Part shown: positions 17,541 to 28,000 of the stretch, one piece after another
Numbering within the stretch: position 1 is the first letter of the stretch
Layout: every line of letters starts with the position of its first letter
NCBI GenBank assembly: GCA_015679245.1
Contig: CP064953.1
Coordinates: 558,001-622,000 of the forward strand
Length of the DNA stretch: 64,000 nucleotides
Direction of reading: 5' to 3'
Source of the DNA: Actinomycetaceae bacterium zg-1166
GTDB taxonomy: Bacteria > Actinomycetota > Actinomycetes > Actinomycetales > Actinomycetaceae
Notes under the pieces: model-generated
The model's database searches: none
What the model was told of the DNA's origin: nothing
What the model saw: only the letters and a program-made list of their open reading frames with translations
Position numbers and translations under genes: made by a program

Positions 17541-18404
17541 ATGGCAGTCGTTACCATGCGTCAGCTGCTTGAAGCTGGCGTCCACTTCGGGCACCAGACC
17601 CGCCGTTGGAACCCCAAGATGAAGCGCTTTATCCTCACTGAGCGCAACTCCATCTACATCATTGATCTTCAGCAGACGGTCAAGGACATTAACCGCACTT
17701 ACGACTTCGTCAAGGAGACAGTTGCACACGGCGGTAATATCCTCTTCGTCGGCACCAAGAAGCAGGCTCAGGCTGCTATCCAGGAGCAGGCTGAGCGCGT
17801 GGGTATGCCCTACGTGAATGAGCGTTGGCTCGGCGGTATGCTCACCAACTTCCAGACGGTTGCCAGCCGTATTCAGCGCCTTCGTGAACTTGAGCAGATC
17901 GATTTCGACGATGTGGCTGGCTCGGGTCGCACGAAGAAGGAACTGCTCATGATGCGCCGCGAGAAGGAGAAACTTGAGCGCACCCTTGGCGGCATCCGCG
18001 ATATGGGCAAGATTCCTTCAGCTATTTGGATCGTCGATACCAACAAGGAACATCTTGCAGTTGCTGAAGCGCATAAGCTCAACATTCCGGTCGTTGCTAT
18101 TCTCGATACCAACTGTGATCCCGATGAAGTCGCTTACGCTATCCCCGGCAACGACGATGCTATTGGTTCGGTCGGCCTGCTGACCCGTGTCGTCGCTGAC
18201 GCTGTTGCTGAGGGTCTCCTCGCTCGGGGTGGCGCTCTTGGCGGTGAAACTGAGCAACCTATGCCTGAATGGGAGCGTGAGATGCTCGAAAACTCGGAGA
18301 AGTCTGCTGCTGAGGAAGCTGCCGCTCCACAGGCTGCTGAGGCTCCTTCGGAGGAAGCTCCCGTTGAGGCCACGGCCGAATCCACCCCTGCTGAGCAGGC
18401 CTGA
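17541..18404 (+). CDS. rpsB: 30S ribosomal protein S2
   Basis: 287 residues. The S2 core ([59 protein letters not shown]) ends around residue 230. An Ala/Glu-rich tail of about 50 residues follows, as is usual in actinobacteria. The start ATG has GAAAGGACG just upstream. It is followed 17 bases later by tsf, with GGAGAG between. S2 is a late-binding protein that contacts S1 and the mRNA path on the 30S. Confidence 0.97.
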   Translation: MAVVTMRQLLEAGVHFGHQTRRWNPKMKRFILTERNSIYIIDLQQTVKDINRTYDFVKETVAHGGNILFVGTKKQAQAAIQEQAERVGMPYVNERWLGGMLTNFQTVASRIQRLRELEQIDFDDVAGSGRTKKELLMMRREKEKLERTLGGIRDMGKIPSAIWIVDTNKEHLAVAEAHKLNIPVVAILDTNCDPDEVAYAIPGNDDAIGSVGLLTRVVADAVAEGLLARGGALGGETEQPMPEWEREMLENSEKSAAEEAAAPQAAEAPSEEAPVEATAESTPAEQA

Positions 18405-18421
18405 AACTAAGGAGAGAGCAC

Positions 18422-19270
18422 ATGGCAAACTTCACTGTTGCTGATGTTAAAGCTCTGCGCGATAAGACTGGCGCAGGCATGATGGATGTCAAGAAGGCTC
18501 TCGACGAGGCTGACGGCGACATCGCCCAGGCTGAGGAGATCCTGCGAGTCAAGGGACTCAAGTCGATTGCCAAGCGCGAGGGACGCACCGCTTCAAACGG
18601 CCTGGTTATTTCTCACATTGCCGACACCGACAAGGGTCAGCGTGGCATTCTTATTGAAATCAATGCCGAGACGGACTTCGTGGCTAAGAACGAAAAGTTC
18701 ATCACGATGTCCGAGGAGATCCTCGAAGCAGCTATTGCTTCGGGTGCCTGCGATGTCGATTCCCTTCTCGCTGCCAAGCTCGGCGAAGGTACCGTGAAGG
18801 ATCGTGTGGATGGTCTCATCGCCATTATCGGTGAGAAGATGGAAGTCTCCCACGTCGAAGTTCTTGAAGGCGAACACGTTGAGGCATACATGCACCGCAC
18901 CAACCCGGATCTTCCCCCGCAGGTGGGAGTGCTTGTAGCTACCGATGCCGCTGGAGCTTCTGTGGCTCACGATGTGGCTGTCCACATTGCTGCTCTTTCT
19001 CCCGCCTACCTTGACCGCGCTTCGGTTCCTGCCGATGTAGTTGAGGCCGAGGAGCGCATTGCTACTGAAACGACGATTGCCGAGGGCAAGCCCGAAAAGG
19101 CTGTACCGAAGATCGTGGAAGGCCGCATGAACGGCTTCTACAAGTCTGTGGTTCTACTTGAGCAAGGCTTCGCGCGTGATCCGAAGGTGAGCGTGGGTGA
19201 AGTTGCCAAGATGGCTGGCGGCACTATCACCGGCTTTGCCCGCCTGCGTGTGGGAGCCACTGCTGAGTAA
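18422..19270 (+). CDS. tsf: Elongation factor Ts
   Basis: 282 residues. The N-terminal UBA-like domain starts ANFTVADVKALRDKTGAGMM followed by DVKKALDEADGD. The core holds GLVISHIADTDKGQ, EINAETDFVAKNEKF and the dimerisation region KFxYKSVVLLEQ-type FYKSVVLLEQGFARDP. It recycles EF-Tu from GDP to GTP. The usual next genes pyrH and frr are not here: a strong hairpin and convergent genes follow, so the operon ends at tsf in this genome. Confidence 0.97.
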   Translation: MANFTVADVKALRDKTGAGMMDVKKALDEADGDIAQAEEILRVKGLKSIAKREGRTASNGLVISHIADTDKGQRGILIEINAETDFVAKNEKFITMSEEILEAAIASGACDVDSLLAAKLGEGTVKDRVDGLIAIIGEKMEVSHVEVLEGEHVEAYMHRTNPDLPPQVGVLVATDAAGASVAHDVAVHIAALSPAYLDRASVPADVVEAEERIATETTIAEGKPEKAVPKIVEGRMNGFYKSVVLLEQGFARDPKVSVGEVAKMAGGTITGFARLRVGATAE

Positions 19271-19327
19271 TGCTCGTGGCAGCAACTTTGCTCAACGTGC
19301 GCACATGTAGGTAAGTGCGCTCAGAGC

Positions 19328-19371
19328 GTGAGAGAGGGTGGGAAGCAAATCTGCTTCCCACCCTCTCTCAC
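19328..19371. terminator. Bidirectional hairpin between tsf and the PFL-like gene
   Basis: A perfect 20-bp stem (19328-19347 with 19352-19371) with a 4-base loop lies between the convergent tsf and UPF0210 genes. There is no T-run longer than two, so its strength rests on the stem. Confidence 0.75.
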
Positions 19372-19403
19372 ATATATGTGGCTTCTTATCACACCTAAAT
19401 TCT

Positions 19404-20762
19404 TCAGTTTCTAAAACCGTGAACAGGGGAGGGGATGATACCTCCACGCGCTATAAAAGCAGCACTCGAATACGGGCTCACAGCCATGACCGGAGCTTTG
19501 CCCAGGAGGCCACCGAATTCGACCATGTCACCCTCGCGGGTGCCGGGAGCAGGAATAATTCTTACTGCTGTGGTTTTGTGGTTCATTACGCCGATTGCAG
19601 CTTCGTCGGCTATCATTCCTGCGACGGAGGAAGCGGGCGTATCCCCAGGTACAGCCACCATATCTAGACCTACAGAACAGATAGCTGTCATCGCTTCGAG
19701 TTTCTCCAGAGAGATTGCTCCAAGTGCGGCGGCCTCGATCATTCCTTCGTCTTCGGAAACGGGGATGAAAGATCCAGAAAGCCCGCCTACGCGTGAGCAA
19801 GCCATGAGCCCGCCCTTCTTCACCGCGTCGTTGAGCAGAGCGAGAGCCGCAGTAGTACCGTGTGCGCCTACACGCTCTAACCCCATCGCTTCGAGAGCCC
19901 GGGCAACCGAATCACCTACCTCTGCCGTAGGGGCGAGGGAGAGATCGACGATCCCGAATTCCACTCCCAGGCGTTCAGCAGCAAGACGCCCTACGAGTTC
20001 TCCCATGCGCGTGACCTTAAAGGCGGCTTTTTTCACTGCTTCGGCTACGGAATCAAAAGGTTGACCAGCAGCATTGTCAATTGCACGCGTAATAACTCCA
20101 GGCCCGGAGACTCCAACTGAGACGACACACTCGGGCATCTCTACCCCGTGGTAGGCTCCGGCCATAAAAGGGTTGTCACCCACAGAATTCGCGAAAACGA
20201 CGAGTTTAGCCGCTCCTAGACCGCCCTCACTTACCCGTGCAGCTTCGCAGATCACTTCACCCATTCTCCCCACGGCCTCCATATTGATACCTGCACGCGA
20301 AGAACCGATGTTCACCGAGGAACAGACGATATCTGTGGAGGCGAGAGCTTGGGGGATAGAGTTCATTAACGCACGGTCGGAAGGGGTGATGCCCTTATCC
20401 ACGAGTGCAGAGAAGCCACCGACAAAGTCCACACCTACGGTTTTTCCAGCGCGATCGAGCATATAAGCCCATTCGGTGAGATCGGTTTCCCCGGAGGCAG
20501 CAGCTACGAGGGCAATCGGGGTGACGGAGATACGTTTGTTAATGATGGGGATTCCGAGTTCGGCTTCAATTTCCTCAGCTATAGCCACGAGGTGCTTAGC
20601 ACGCGTGGTAATACGATCAAAGCAACGCTCTCTGGCTCGCTCACCATCCGAATCGGCGCAGTCGAGGAGTGAAATCCCCATTGTCACCGTTCGGATATCG
20701 AGACGATCCTCAGCGATCATATGAATGGTTTCGAGAATGTTCTGTGCGGTGTCCATTGCCAT
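19404..20762 (-). CDS. PFL family protein (UPF0210/DUF711)
   Basis: 452 residues, full length for the family. Recognisable stretches are [24 protein letters not shown] near the start (shown here only in part: [20 protein letters not shown]), [42 protein letters not shown] and the C-terminal [10 protein letters not shown]. The fold is related to glycyl-radical enzymes, but the activity is unknown. The upstream ACT-domain gene ends 9 bases before its start. This ACT-UPF0210 pair is widely conserved and the ACT protein is presumed to sense a ligand for it. Confidence 0.92.
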   Translation of the reverse strand: MAMDTAQNILETIHMIAEDRLDIRTVTMGISLLDCADSDGERARERCFDRITTRAKHLVAIAEEIEAELGIPIINKRISVTPIALVAAASGETDLTEWAYMLDRAGKTVGVDFVGGFSALVDKGITPSDRALMNSIPQALASTDIVCSSVNIGSSRAGINMEAVGRMGEVICEAARVSEGGLGAAKLVVFANSVGDNPFMAGAYHGVEMPECVVSVGVSGPGVITRAIDNAAGQPFDSVAEAVKKAAFKVTRMGELVGRLAAERLGVEFGIVDLSLAPTAEVGDSVARALEAMGLERVGAHGTTAALALLNDAVKKGGLMACSRVGGLSGSFIPVSEDEGMIEAAALGAISLEKLEAMTAICSVGLDMVAVPGDTPASSVAGMIADEAAIGVMNHKTTAVRIIPAPGTREGDMVEFGGLLGKAPVMAVSPYSSAAFIARGGIIPSPVHGFRN

Positions 20763-20771
20763 GATTGCGCC

Positions 20772-21041
20772 TCAAAGGGTGTGCATAGCGTCGAAGATAG
20801 CCTCCGACTGGATCCGAATTTCGAGGCCTTCGGCTCGCCCAACCTCATTCATCACCTCTCCAAGACGGGGAAGTGGCATAACTGTTTCGTCGAATTCAAT
20901 CTGGAGAATCATGGTGAAGTAATTATCCATGAGGGTCTGGGAGACGTTGAGAATATTCGCATTCTGCTGGGCGAGACCCGTGGCTACAGCTGCAATGATT
21001 CCCGTATGATCCAATCCCGTTACTGTCATAATTGCTCGCAT
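20772..21041 (-). CDS. ACT-domain protein (UPF0237 type)
   Basis: 89 residues forming a single ACT domain: AIMTVTGLDHTGIIAAVATG with the ligand-loop aspartate, then NANILNVSQTLMDNYFTMIL. It belongs to the small stand-alone ACT proteins that precede UPF0210 genes. A regulatory amino-acid-binding role is inferred from the fold. It lies 9 bases upstream of the UPF0210 gene. Confidence 0.9.
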   Translation of the reverse strand: MRAIMTVTGLDHTGIIAAVATGLAQQNANILNVSQTLMDNYFTMILQIEFDETVMPLPRLGEVMNEVGRAEGLEIRIQSEAIFDAMHTL

Positions 21042-21080
21042 TCTTCTAGTGTGTCACGAAGAAGGGAAGCGATGCAGGTT

Positions 21081-21163
21081 CACTCGCCCTCATGCACGCG
21101 AACGTACCTTAATCAGCGAGATATCGGAGAGCTCTGGCAGCACTCGCCCTCATGCACGCGAAC
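21081..21163. repeat. Direct repeat of 23 bp
   Basis: CACTCGCCCTCATGCACGCG plus AAC occurs at 21081-21103 and exactly again at 21141-21163. A 15-bp tandem duplication (AAAGTTCGCTGAGAG, 21220-21249) follows. Both lie upstream of the ACT gene in non-coding DNA. Confidence 0.9.
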
Positions 21164-21257
21164 ATGCGAACATGCCAAGGAGGGAGAGAAGTTTACAGAT
21201 GACGTTTCGAGAAGCGTGAAAAGTTCGCTGAGAGAAAGTTCGCTGAGAGTCGGTGCC

Positions 21258-21764
21258 TTAGATCAGAGCGCGGCGCACGGCCTCAATTGTCCCAGACCAG
21301 ACGAGATGGCCGAGTGCCTCAGAGATGTGCTCCTGGGCGGGCTGCTGCGAAGCAGAAGGGATCGTTTTGAGCGCAGGAAGCAAAAGAAGATGGAAACCGA
21401 CCCACACTCCTGCACCTAAGAGTGCACCGCCATACTTCGTCGCGCCACGATGGCGCCGTGCAATAAGGCAGTAGGGGATGGCTACGCCTAGAGAGAAAGC
21501 ATGGTGGATGGCAAGTGCGGTAACAGGAACCTTGTTCTCGTTGTAGGTGAGGGTAGCCTTTCGGATCTCCTCGGGCACACCGACTTGTTCGAGCATATAC
21601 ATTGGTGGGTTTGGATTATCGCGCTCAGGTGTGCGTGGAGGAAGCATCGCCTCCCATCCGATCTTTACCATTCCACCGACGAATCCCGCGAGGGTACCGA
21701 CGCCAGCGGTGCGGAAGAATCCGGGTAGCTGTGCCCGCGCAATCGCGTGCTTCTTACGCAGCAT
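21258..21764 (-). CDS. YagU-like membrane protein (DUF1440)
   Basis: 168 residues from the ATG at 21764, which has CGGAGA upstream; longer in-frame starts are less likely. Three or four hydrophobic segments are seen (GVGTLAGFVGGMVKIGWEAM, VTALAIHHAFSLGVAIPY, GALLGAGVWVGFHLLLLP). The pattern GxxxGxVKxGWE...PPR with a conserved His in the second helix matches the YagU/DUF1440 inner-membrane family. In E. coli that family is linked to acid resistance. Function here is unproven. Confidence 0.8.
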   Translation of the reverse strand: MLRKKHAIARAQLPGFFRTAGVGTLAGFVGGMVKIGWEAMLPPRTPERDNPNPPMYMLEQVGVPEEIRKATLTYNENKVPVTALAIHHAFSLGVAIPYCLIARRHRGATKYGGALLGAGVWVGFHLLLLPALKTIPSASQQPAQEHISEALGHLVWSGTIEAVRRALI

Positions 21765-22021
21765 TATAAGAATCTCCGATCGACATGTGCCTGGGAAGTG
21801 TGCCATGTGGGCGATGGAATGGCTCTGCATGTGACACCAAAACCTCCCCAATTCTACCATCGCCCATCTGGCGAGCGAGGGTAGAAGAGGGTGCATTAGC
21901 GTAAGGAAAGCCTTGTCACTACCTTCCCGCGACGAAAGATGATGGTGTTCTCCTGTTTACTTAGAGTGAACCCTTATGGCCTTTCTCGCATATCCGGCCT
22001 GGATGGTGTTCCCCTTTTTAC

Positions 22022-23035
22022 TCAGAGTGAGTTTGGTGTGTCTTTTTGTTGTGTTTTCGCACTAGTGAGATTGGCGTGGAAAAACGCGATGAGTTTCTCA
22101 AAAGGAATGGCGTGCACATTGTCATAGAGATCCACATGAGTAGCATCGGGAATGATGAGAAGTTCCTTATTCTCCCCAGTGAGGTGAGCAAAAGCAGTTT
22201 CGCCGAAATAACGTGAGTGCGCTTTTTCGCCGTGAATCATGAGCACTGGGGTATCGATCTCGTCGATAAATTGAAGAAATTTCGCGTTGAGGAAGGAGAG
22301 AGTGGAGGTGATGTTCCATCCGTCATTGGAGTTGAGCGAACGTGGATGGTAGCCGCGCTCTGTTTTGTAGTAGTCGAAATAGTCACGTACGAATTGCGGC
22401 GCGTCGGCAGGTAGAGGATCGACGACACCGCCTGCTCGTGCTGGGCGACCTGTGCGAGCATCTTCAAGGCGTTGTGTGGCGAGCTGGACGCGTAGTTCTC
22501 GTCGATCTTCGCGGCTCATGGAGTCGTTATAGCCCAGGGCGCTTACCCGAGTCATGTCGTACATCGTAGAGACGACGGTGGCTTTGATGCGTGGGTCTAC
22601 AGCTGCAGCGTTGAGCGCAATTCCTCCCCAACCGCAAATACCGAGAATGCCGATGGCCTCAGGATGCACATGTGGATGCAGAGCAAGGAAATCGACTGCG
22701 GCTGAGAAGTCTTCTGTATTGATATCGGGGGAGGCGACGTAACGGGGGTGTCCTGAGCTTTCTCCCGTAAATGAGGGATCAAAAGCCAGTGTAAGGAAGC
22801 CATGCGCGGCGAGAGTCTGTGCATAGAGGCCTGAACACTGTTCTTTTACAGCCCCGAAGGGGCCACCTACTGCAATTGCAGGGAGGCGGCTACCTTCTTC
22901 TCTTGCTTGTGGTTGGTAGAGATCGGCGGCTAGGAAGGTGCCAAAGCGCGTGGGGAATTCCACCTTCGTGTGTACGACACGAGCATCAGGTTCGAAGGTT
23001 TTATCCCAGCGCGGATCGAGTTCGAGGTGAGTCAT
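22022..23035 (-). CDS. Alpha/beta hydrolase with cysteine nucleophile (YcjY/dienelactone-hydrolase-like)
   Basis: 337 residues. The nucleophile elbow is GICGWGG, so cysteine replaces the usual serine. The acid is probably D in PVLMIHGEKAH and neighbours, and the histidine is in IPDATHVDLYD. The lid region (NSNDGWNITS, YHPRSL) matches a subgroup often found with MerR regulators, cupins and flavodoxins. The gene is preceded by a MerR-type promoter (23096-23126) on the same strand, 60 bases upstream of its ATG. A stress- or aldehyde-related role is inference only. Confidence 0.88.
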   Translation of the reverse strand: MTHLELDPRWDKTFEPDARVVHTKVEFPTRFGTFLAADLYQPQAREEGSRLPAIAVGGPFGAVKEQCSGLYAQTLAAHGFLTLAFDPSFTGESSGHPRYVASPDINTEDFSAAVDFLALHPHVHPEAIGILGICGWGGIALNAAAVDPRIKATVVSTMYDMTRVSALGYNDSMSREDRRELRVQLATQRLEDARTGRPARAGGVVDPLPADAPQFVRDYFDYYKTERGYHPRSLNSNDGWNITSTLSFLNAKFLQFIDEIDTPVLMIHGEKAHSRYFGETAFAHLTGENKELLIIPDATHVDLYDNVHAIPFEKLIAFFHANLTSAKTQQKDTPNSL

Positions 23036-23095
23036 GGCAGTCCTTTCGGTCGTGACACCGCCGTGAGAGGGGTGTCCAAGAGGAGGTATATGCCG

Positions 23096-23126
23096 AGACT
23101 AAAACCTCAACTTCACTTGAGGTCAA
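23096..23126 (-). promoter_or_regulatory. MerR-type promoter/operator, site 1
   Basis: Palindrome ACCTCAA-6-TTGAGGT at 23104-23123. Read leftward it contains -35 TTGACC (23121-23126) and -10 TAGTCT (23096-23101), separated by 19 bases. That is the long spacer that MerR-family activators correct by DNA twisting. It drives the alpha/beta hydrolase gene. The same design recurs at 32017 and 34132. Confidence 0.85.
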
Positions 23127-23253
23127 GTAGTGGGTATGGTGTAGCGTGGAGTGCGAGGAATGTGCGTACGAACTCGCCTTTCACCGTCTTCGGCTCAATT
23201 TAGTTATACGGACACGTGCCTTTTCTAGATCGAAATAGTGCCACACTGGCACT

Positions 23254-24636
23254 ATGGATACCCACTGCCCCGACCAAAATAACCCTACAAGCACGGATGC
23301 TGTTGCTTTCATCGAACGGGCAGCACATATAGGCGTACAAGCCTCGTTGCACGAATGCTTGGAGCGTATTCATTCTTCAACTCTCAACGCATTCGTTGAG
23401 GTCTTTGAGGATGAGGCATTAGAGCGCGCACGGTACTTGGATTCCTTGGATCCCTCCGAGCGTGGGCGGCTACATGGCCTTGTCGTTGCCGTCAAGGATG
23501 AGGTGCATGTGGCCGGGCATGTCACTGGATTTGGCACTGTGGCCAATTCGCGGGTGGCAGTGGAATCTTCGCATATCGTCCAAGCTCTTGAAGCTGAAGG
23601 GGCGATCATGGTAGGGCACACGCGGATGCCAGAGTTTGGCGCATGGCCTCTGACGGAATCCGCCTCTGGTGGTATTACGCGCAATGCTATGGATCCACGT
23701 TTTAGCCCGGGTGGTTCTTCTGGTGGAACCGCCACAGCAGTTGCTGGTGGCCTGGTTCCTGTTGGCATCGGTGGCGATGGAGGCGGATCCATTCGTATCC
23801 CGTCTGCGATGTGCGGATTGGTGGGATTGAAGCCTCGACGTGGGCGCGTCTCTCCCTGGCCGGAACGCCATCTGTGGTGGGCTCTTGGAGTAACGGGTGT
23901 CCTCACACGATCTGTTCGCGACACCGCGTTAATTTACGACATTATTTCAGGCAATCGGCTCACTGACCTCTATCAGGCTCCCCCGATGGGATCTTTGGTG
24001 GAGGCTCTAGAGCGAGACGTATCGGGGTTGCGATTCATGATTATCGATCACGCACTCCATCAGCGTGTTCATCCACGAATTCGCGAAGCTGTTGCGCGTG
24101 TAGGGAAAAATTTTGTCAATCTGGGCTTTGAGCGTGTCGATGGCCCTCGCTTCTTGCCGGATCCATCAGTCTCATTTATTCCACAGTTCTTCGCTGGTAT
24201 TCGCGCAGAATACGCCGCAGTTGAGCATCCCAACTTACTGGAATCCCGTACGAAAACAGTGAACCGCCTGGGCTCGTGGGTGACGGAGAATGTGAGGGGA
24301 TGGGCCGAACGTCGGGGTGAGGCTTTGGCGGCGCGTATCAATGATCTGCTGGATCAGGCCGACATCCTAGTGACACCCACCTTGGCGGCTCCGCAGCCAC
24401 GCGCAGGTGCCATTAACGGTAAATCTGCGGTGGCGACGGCACTTATCGCGCAGCCATATGTGGCTTTCACGGCGCTTTTTAACGTGACAGGCCACCCAGC
24501 GATTTCGATTCCTGCCCCCGGAGTATCGGGTCTACCCATCGGTGTGCAACTGATAGCTCGCGACGAGGAAACTCTTATCTGCGCTGCTCAGCATCTGACC
24601 TGCGCTGCTCAGCATCTGACCGAGTCGAACCAATAG
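23254..24636 (+). CDS. Amidase-signature family protein
   Basis: 460 residues with the full Ser-cisSer-Lys triad: Lys in VVAVKDEVHVAG, cis-Ser in SPGGSSGGTATAVAGG and the nucleophile in GDGGGSIRIPSA. This hydrolyses amides or esters; the substrate is unknown, and GatA is unlikely because gatC and gatB are absent. The C-terminus carries an in-frame 21-bp tandem duplication (24580-24621), giving CAAQHLT twice. It is divergent from the MerR-regulated hydrolase, and its own promoter is not evident. Confidence 0.9.
   Translation: MDTHCPDQNNPTSTDAVAFIERAAHIGVQASLHECLERIHSSTLNAFVEVFEDEALERARYLDSLDPSERGRLHGLVVAVKDEVHVAGHVTGFGTVANSRVAVESSHIVQALEAEGAIMVGHTRMPEFGAWPLTESASGGITRNAMDPRFSPGGSSGGTATAVAGGLVPVGIGGDGGGSIRIPSAMCGLVGLKPRRGRVSPWPERHLWWALGVTGVLTRSVRDTALIYDIISGNRLTDLYQAPPMGSLVEALERDVSGLRFMIIDHALHQRVHPRIREAVARVGKNFVNLGFERVDGPRFLPDPSVSFIPQFFAGIRAEYAAVEHPNLLESRTKTVNRLGSWVTENVRGWAERRGEALAARINDLLDQADILVTPTLAAPQPRAGAINGKSAVATALIAQPYVAFTALFNVTGHPAISIPAPGVSGLPIGVQLIARDEETLICAAQHLTCAAQHLTESNQ
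24580..24621 (+). repeat. 21-bp tandem duplication in the amidase 3' end
   Basis: Two exact copies beginning TGCGCTGCTCAGCATC at 24580-24600 and 24601-24621. They keep the reading frame and lengthen the protein by seven residues, four codons before its end. Confidence 0.95.
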
Positions 24637-25076
24637 AACTAGCACGGACTTTGGCCTACAAACGCGGCTTTTGCCGATGCAGTATTCACACATACGGTGG
24701 AGTTTTTTGATGTGTGTAGGAGGGCTGTCAATACGTGTCAGCCCTCTGTGCGATCAATCGGCGCGAAGAGCAGAGCGAATGGTGGCACCCGTATCTGGAA
24801 CCCATTCACCAATGTGAGAGAAGAGAGCTGTGCTTCGCCTGTGAGCGCCCAATTGGGGAAACCTTTCACTTCCCTTAAACCTTTCATTTCCCTTTATGCT
24901 GCTTATTTTCCTTTCACGGTTCTCGCAGATTGCGGTTAGGAAAAATGTGCGTGCTTTGCTTTCGATGCTCCTGAACAGTGAGGAAAACTGCATTTTATCG
25001 CGAGGAGGAAGTGAGTAGAGTGGGGAAACAGGCTCACTACCAGGGGAAATACCCTCAATTACCAGGAGAACAGACA
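24637..25076. other. Intergenic region before the surface protein
   Basis: 440 bases without a clear gene. It holds a terminator-like hairpin after the amidase gene and an imperfect tandem duplication of about 18 bases (AACCTTTCACTTCCCTTA, near 24860-24897). Confidence 0.5.
24720..24746 (+). terminator. Probable terminator after the amidase gene
   Basis: An 8-bp stem GAGGGCTG/CAGCCCTC (24720-24727 with 24739-24746) with an 11-base loop. There is no strong T-tract. Confidence 0.5.
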
Positions 25077-28000
25077 ATGAGTGTCCTTCTAGGCGCTAGG
25101 AGATCGCGAGTCGCGATAGCCCTTACTATTTTTGCCACTTTGATCCTAGGGATGATCCCTGATGCTACTTTGGGAAGGGCGTCTGCTGAGCCCTCAGAGA
25201 CTCCTGAGGAGGGTATCGTCCTCACTCACACAGCTCATCCCTCGACGAATCAGGATCCGAGAGCGTTCAAGACTGGCGAAACGATGACATCTGTTGTCGG
25301 ATTGAAAGCCAATCTATCGACGGCTGAATACGCTGGTGCATACCTATCCATCAGCGTTCCTCAAAATTCTGGCCGTTATCTTGGCTCTATTGACACTAAT
25401 ATCGATTTTTCTTCATCGGAGGTATTCTCGAATCTTCGCCGTGTCAGCGCGTCGGAATATAGAATCGCATTAAAAGATTCAGATGATGCTCGCGATGCTG
25501 AATTTGCGTTACTAACTAAGTTCGCATCGTGGGTGACTCCAGACGGTTATGAAATGCCTGTCACTGTGAGCCTTCACAAAGCGGATGGTTCTGTTGTAAA
25601 AACAACAGAATCTGTGGTGTACAAAGCTCTCGCAGGTGATGCCTCGTACTCGTATAAAGTTGTTGGGGGAGTGGATCAGTATGGTGGCCTCGCAACAGAT
25701 GCAGGAGTGTTGGATCCGAAGAACCTTACCGATGTGACCTTCCGATACGAGCCATCCTTCTACGTGTGGCACGATTATGACCGATACTCAGTGTATGCGG
25801 ACGAGATCGGGCGGCGGTTGTATCAGCCACTGGAATTAGTTCAACCTTTACCTGAGTACGCTGCTTTTGATCCGGCAAAGAATCCCGGTTGGACACTAGA
25901 TTCTTCAACTCAGAAGGTGACCTACACCTTCGAGAAGAAGGACTTTAACAACCAGAATTATCGCCCGGTAGAACTCAAACTTCGTTTCCCGAACGCGCCA
26001 GTGAATCAAGATTTCACTACGACGTCTACCATGACATTCCATCAAAAGGATCCTGGCGCGAGTGAACAGCCTGTCGTTTCCACATTGAAGGTGCACTACC
26101 GTTTCAAGAAGAGCTTGCCTGGAAGCCCTATTGTGAAGCAATTTGAGGCGGATAGCTCTGATAACACGTCACTAGGGCGTATCCACTGGCCGGTGACGAA
26201 TATATCCACCCGTCTCGATAAGGGTTTGAAATGGGACGTATTCGTAAAGAATCATCATGCCGTTCCGTTGACGATCACGGAGTTCACTGACCACGATCTT
26301 GATTCACGCCTTTACTATACGGGTATTCAACTCCCCTACGATGGAAAATATGACTTCGTTTCAGGATTGAGCCCAGACAACTACCAGACGATCCGCTCAA
26401 TGAATGTTCAAGGTGTCTTGGACGATGGGTCGCTCGTTGAACTTGGAACTGTTCGTCGCGGGGGAACACTCACATTCCCTCGTGCGGATATTGCCAAACG
26501 TGTGGTTCGCCTTAACTTTGTACTGCCGTCCGGGTATGTTCTTAACCGCGAACAGTATGCCATGGTTAAAGTCATCACCAAATTCCGTGATGCCCCAATC
26601 ATGATGGAGAAACCATCTGAGAATCAGTACAGTAACAGTGCGACGTATGCTGGTACTCATACCAGCGCTGATGGTACAAGTACCTACTCCGTTCGTGAAA
26701 CAGGCTCGGATTATTTCACCTTGGTTCCAAGGAAAATCGACGTAGGTCTTAAAAAATCGCTGAGTGATAAGCTGAGCTTCGGCTGGTTTGCATCCACACG
26801 TGAGGATCCCACTCGCGGCACAGGTGAGCGAGCAATTTGGGAGATTTCTTCAGATCTGAGCATACCGGTAATTAAGGGACTTGCGAATAATGAATTCGTC
26901 GAGAATCTTGAATTCGTTGACCTTCTCCCTGAAGGTGTCGAATACAATGAGCAAGAGACACTTGCGAATTCTCGGAGTGTTACCCGAGCTGGTGGCACCA
27001 TTACGTATATCTCAAACTATCAAGATTCAGGCCTCAATGCTGTTGTTATTGGCTTCAAGCGAATCCGTGTGAGTGCTCTTAATAATCTCTTTGATAATTC
27101 GGGAGCGCTTCTCATTTCCACAAAAGTGACATCTGATTCGCTTCCAGGAACAAATACCAATACGGTGTTGGTGAAAATTGATGGCCAGTTCATCGCTGCT
27201 GACGATCAGCATCATATGGGTGGATTTTTTAAGGAAAGCTATTCAGATACCCGAGATATCGATGGGGATGGTGATACAAAAGAAAGCTTTGCTGCATCAC
27301 ACGCTTCTTACAAGTACGTCGCAAAACAGGAAGTTATCGCACGAACCTACATTGCGCGCGAAAAAGTTGATAACTTCACAAAGGAAGGCTTACAGACGGG
27401 TCCTGGAAACGCATTCAGGTACAAGCTCTATAACTACAACAATAAGGCTTCAGCACTCAAAAAATATGAATTAGTAGATGTATTTCCACACAGTGAAGAT
27501 TACTCGTCCGCAAAGGACGCAACAACGAATACGTATCTCCCGCGAAACTCGCAATTTTCCAATACCCTCACAGGGCCGGTAACTCTTACTGTCAACGGGA
27601 GGGAAACTTCGAAATTTACTGTCCTTTACACGACAGATATAGTCACAGGTATCGTTGAAACTCCAGCTACCAGCTTAAACTGGGTTGAAAACATCGATGA
27701 CTACGCCAAGGTAACTGGTATCAAAGTCGTTCTCAAAGACGGTCAAGAATTCAAGACCGGAGAATACCTTGAAGCCTTCGCGACGATGCGTGCCCCAGAG
27801 AGCAGTGAATTAACTGCACGTGCTCATAACAATTTCGCAATCTCAACGGATGGTGGCGATTTCGTTCCAACAAATCTCGTGTATAACGAGATCTACACAC
27901 CATCAAGCACGCTGATCATCACGAAGATCACTGAAGTAGGCGGCCAGAAAGTCCCGTTGAAAGGCGCGGTTTTCACCATCACTTCCACGGTAGATCCTAA

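Noticed and set aside
23254-24636. GatA subunit of the amidotransferase
   Set aside because: No gatB or gatC nearby and the sequence is closer to generic amidases; the triad alone does not define GatA.
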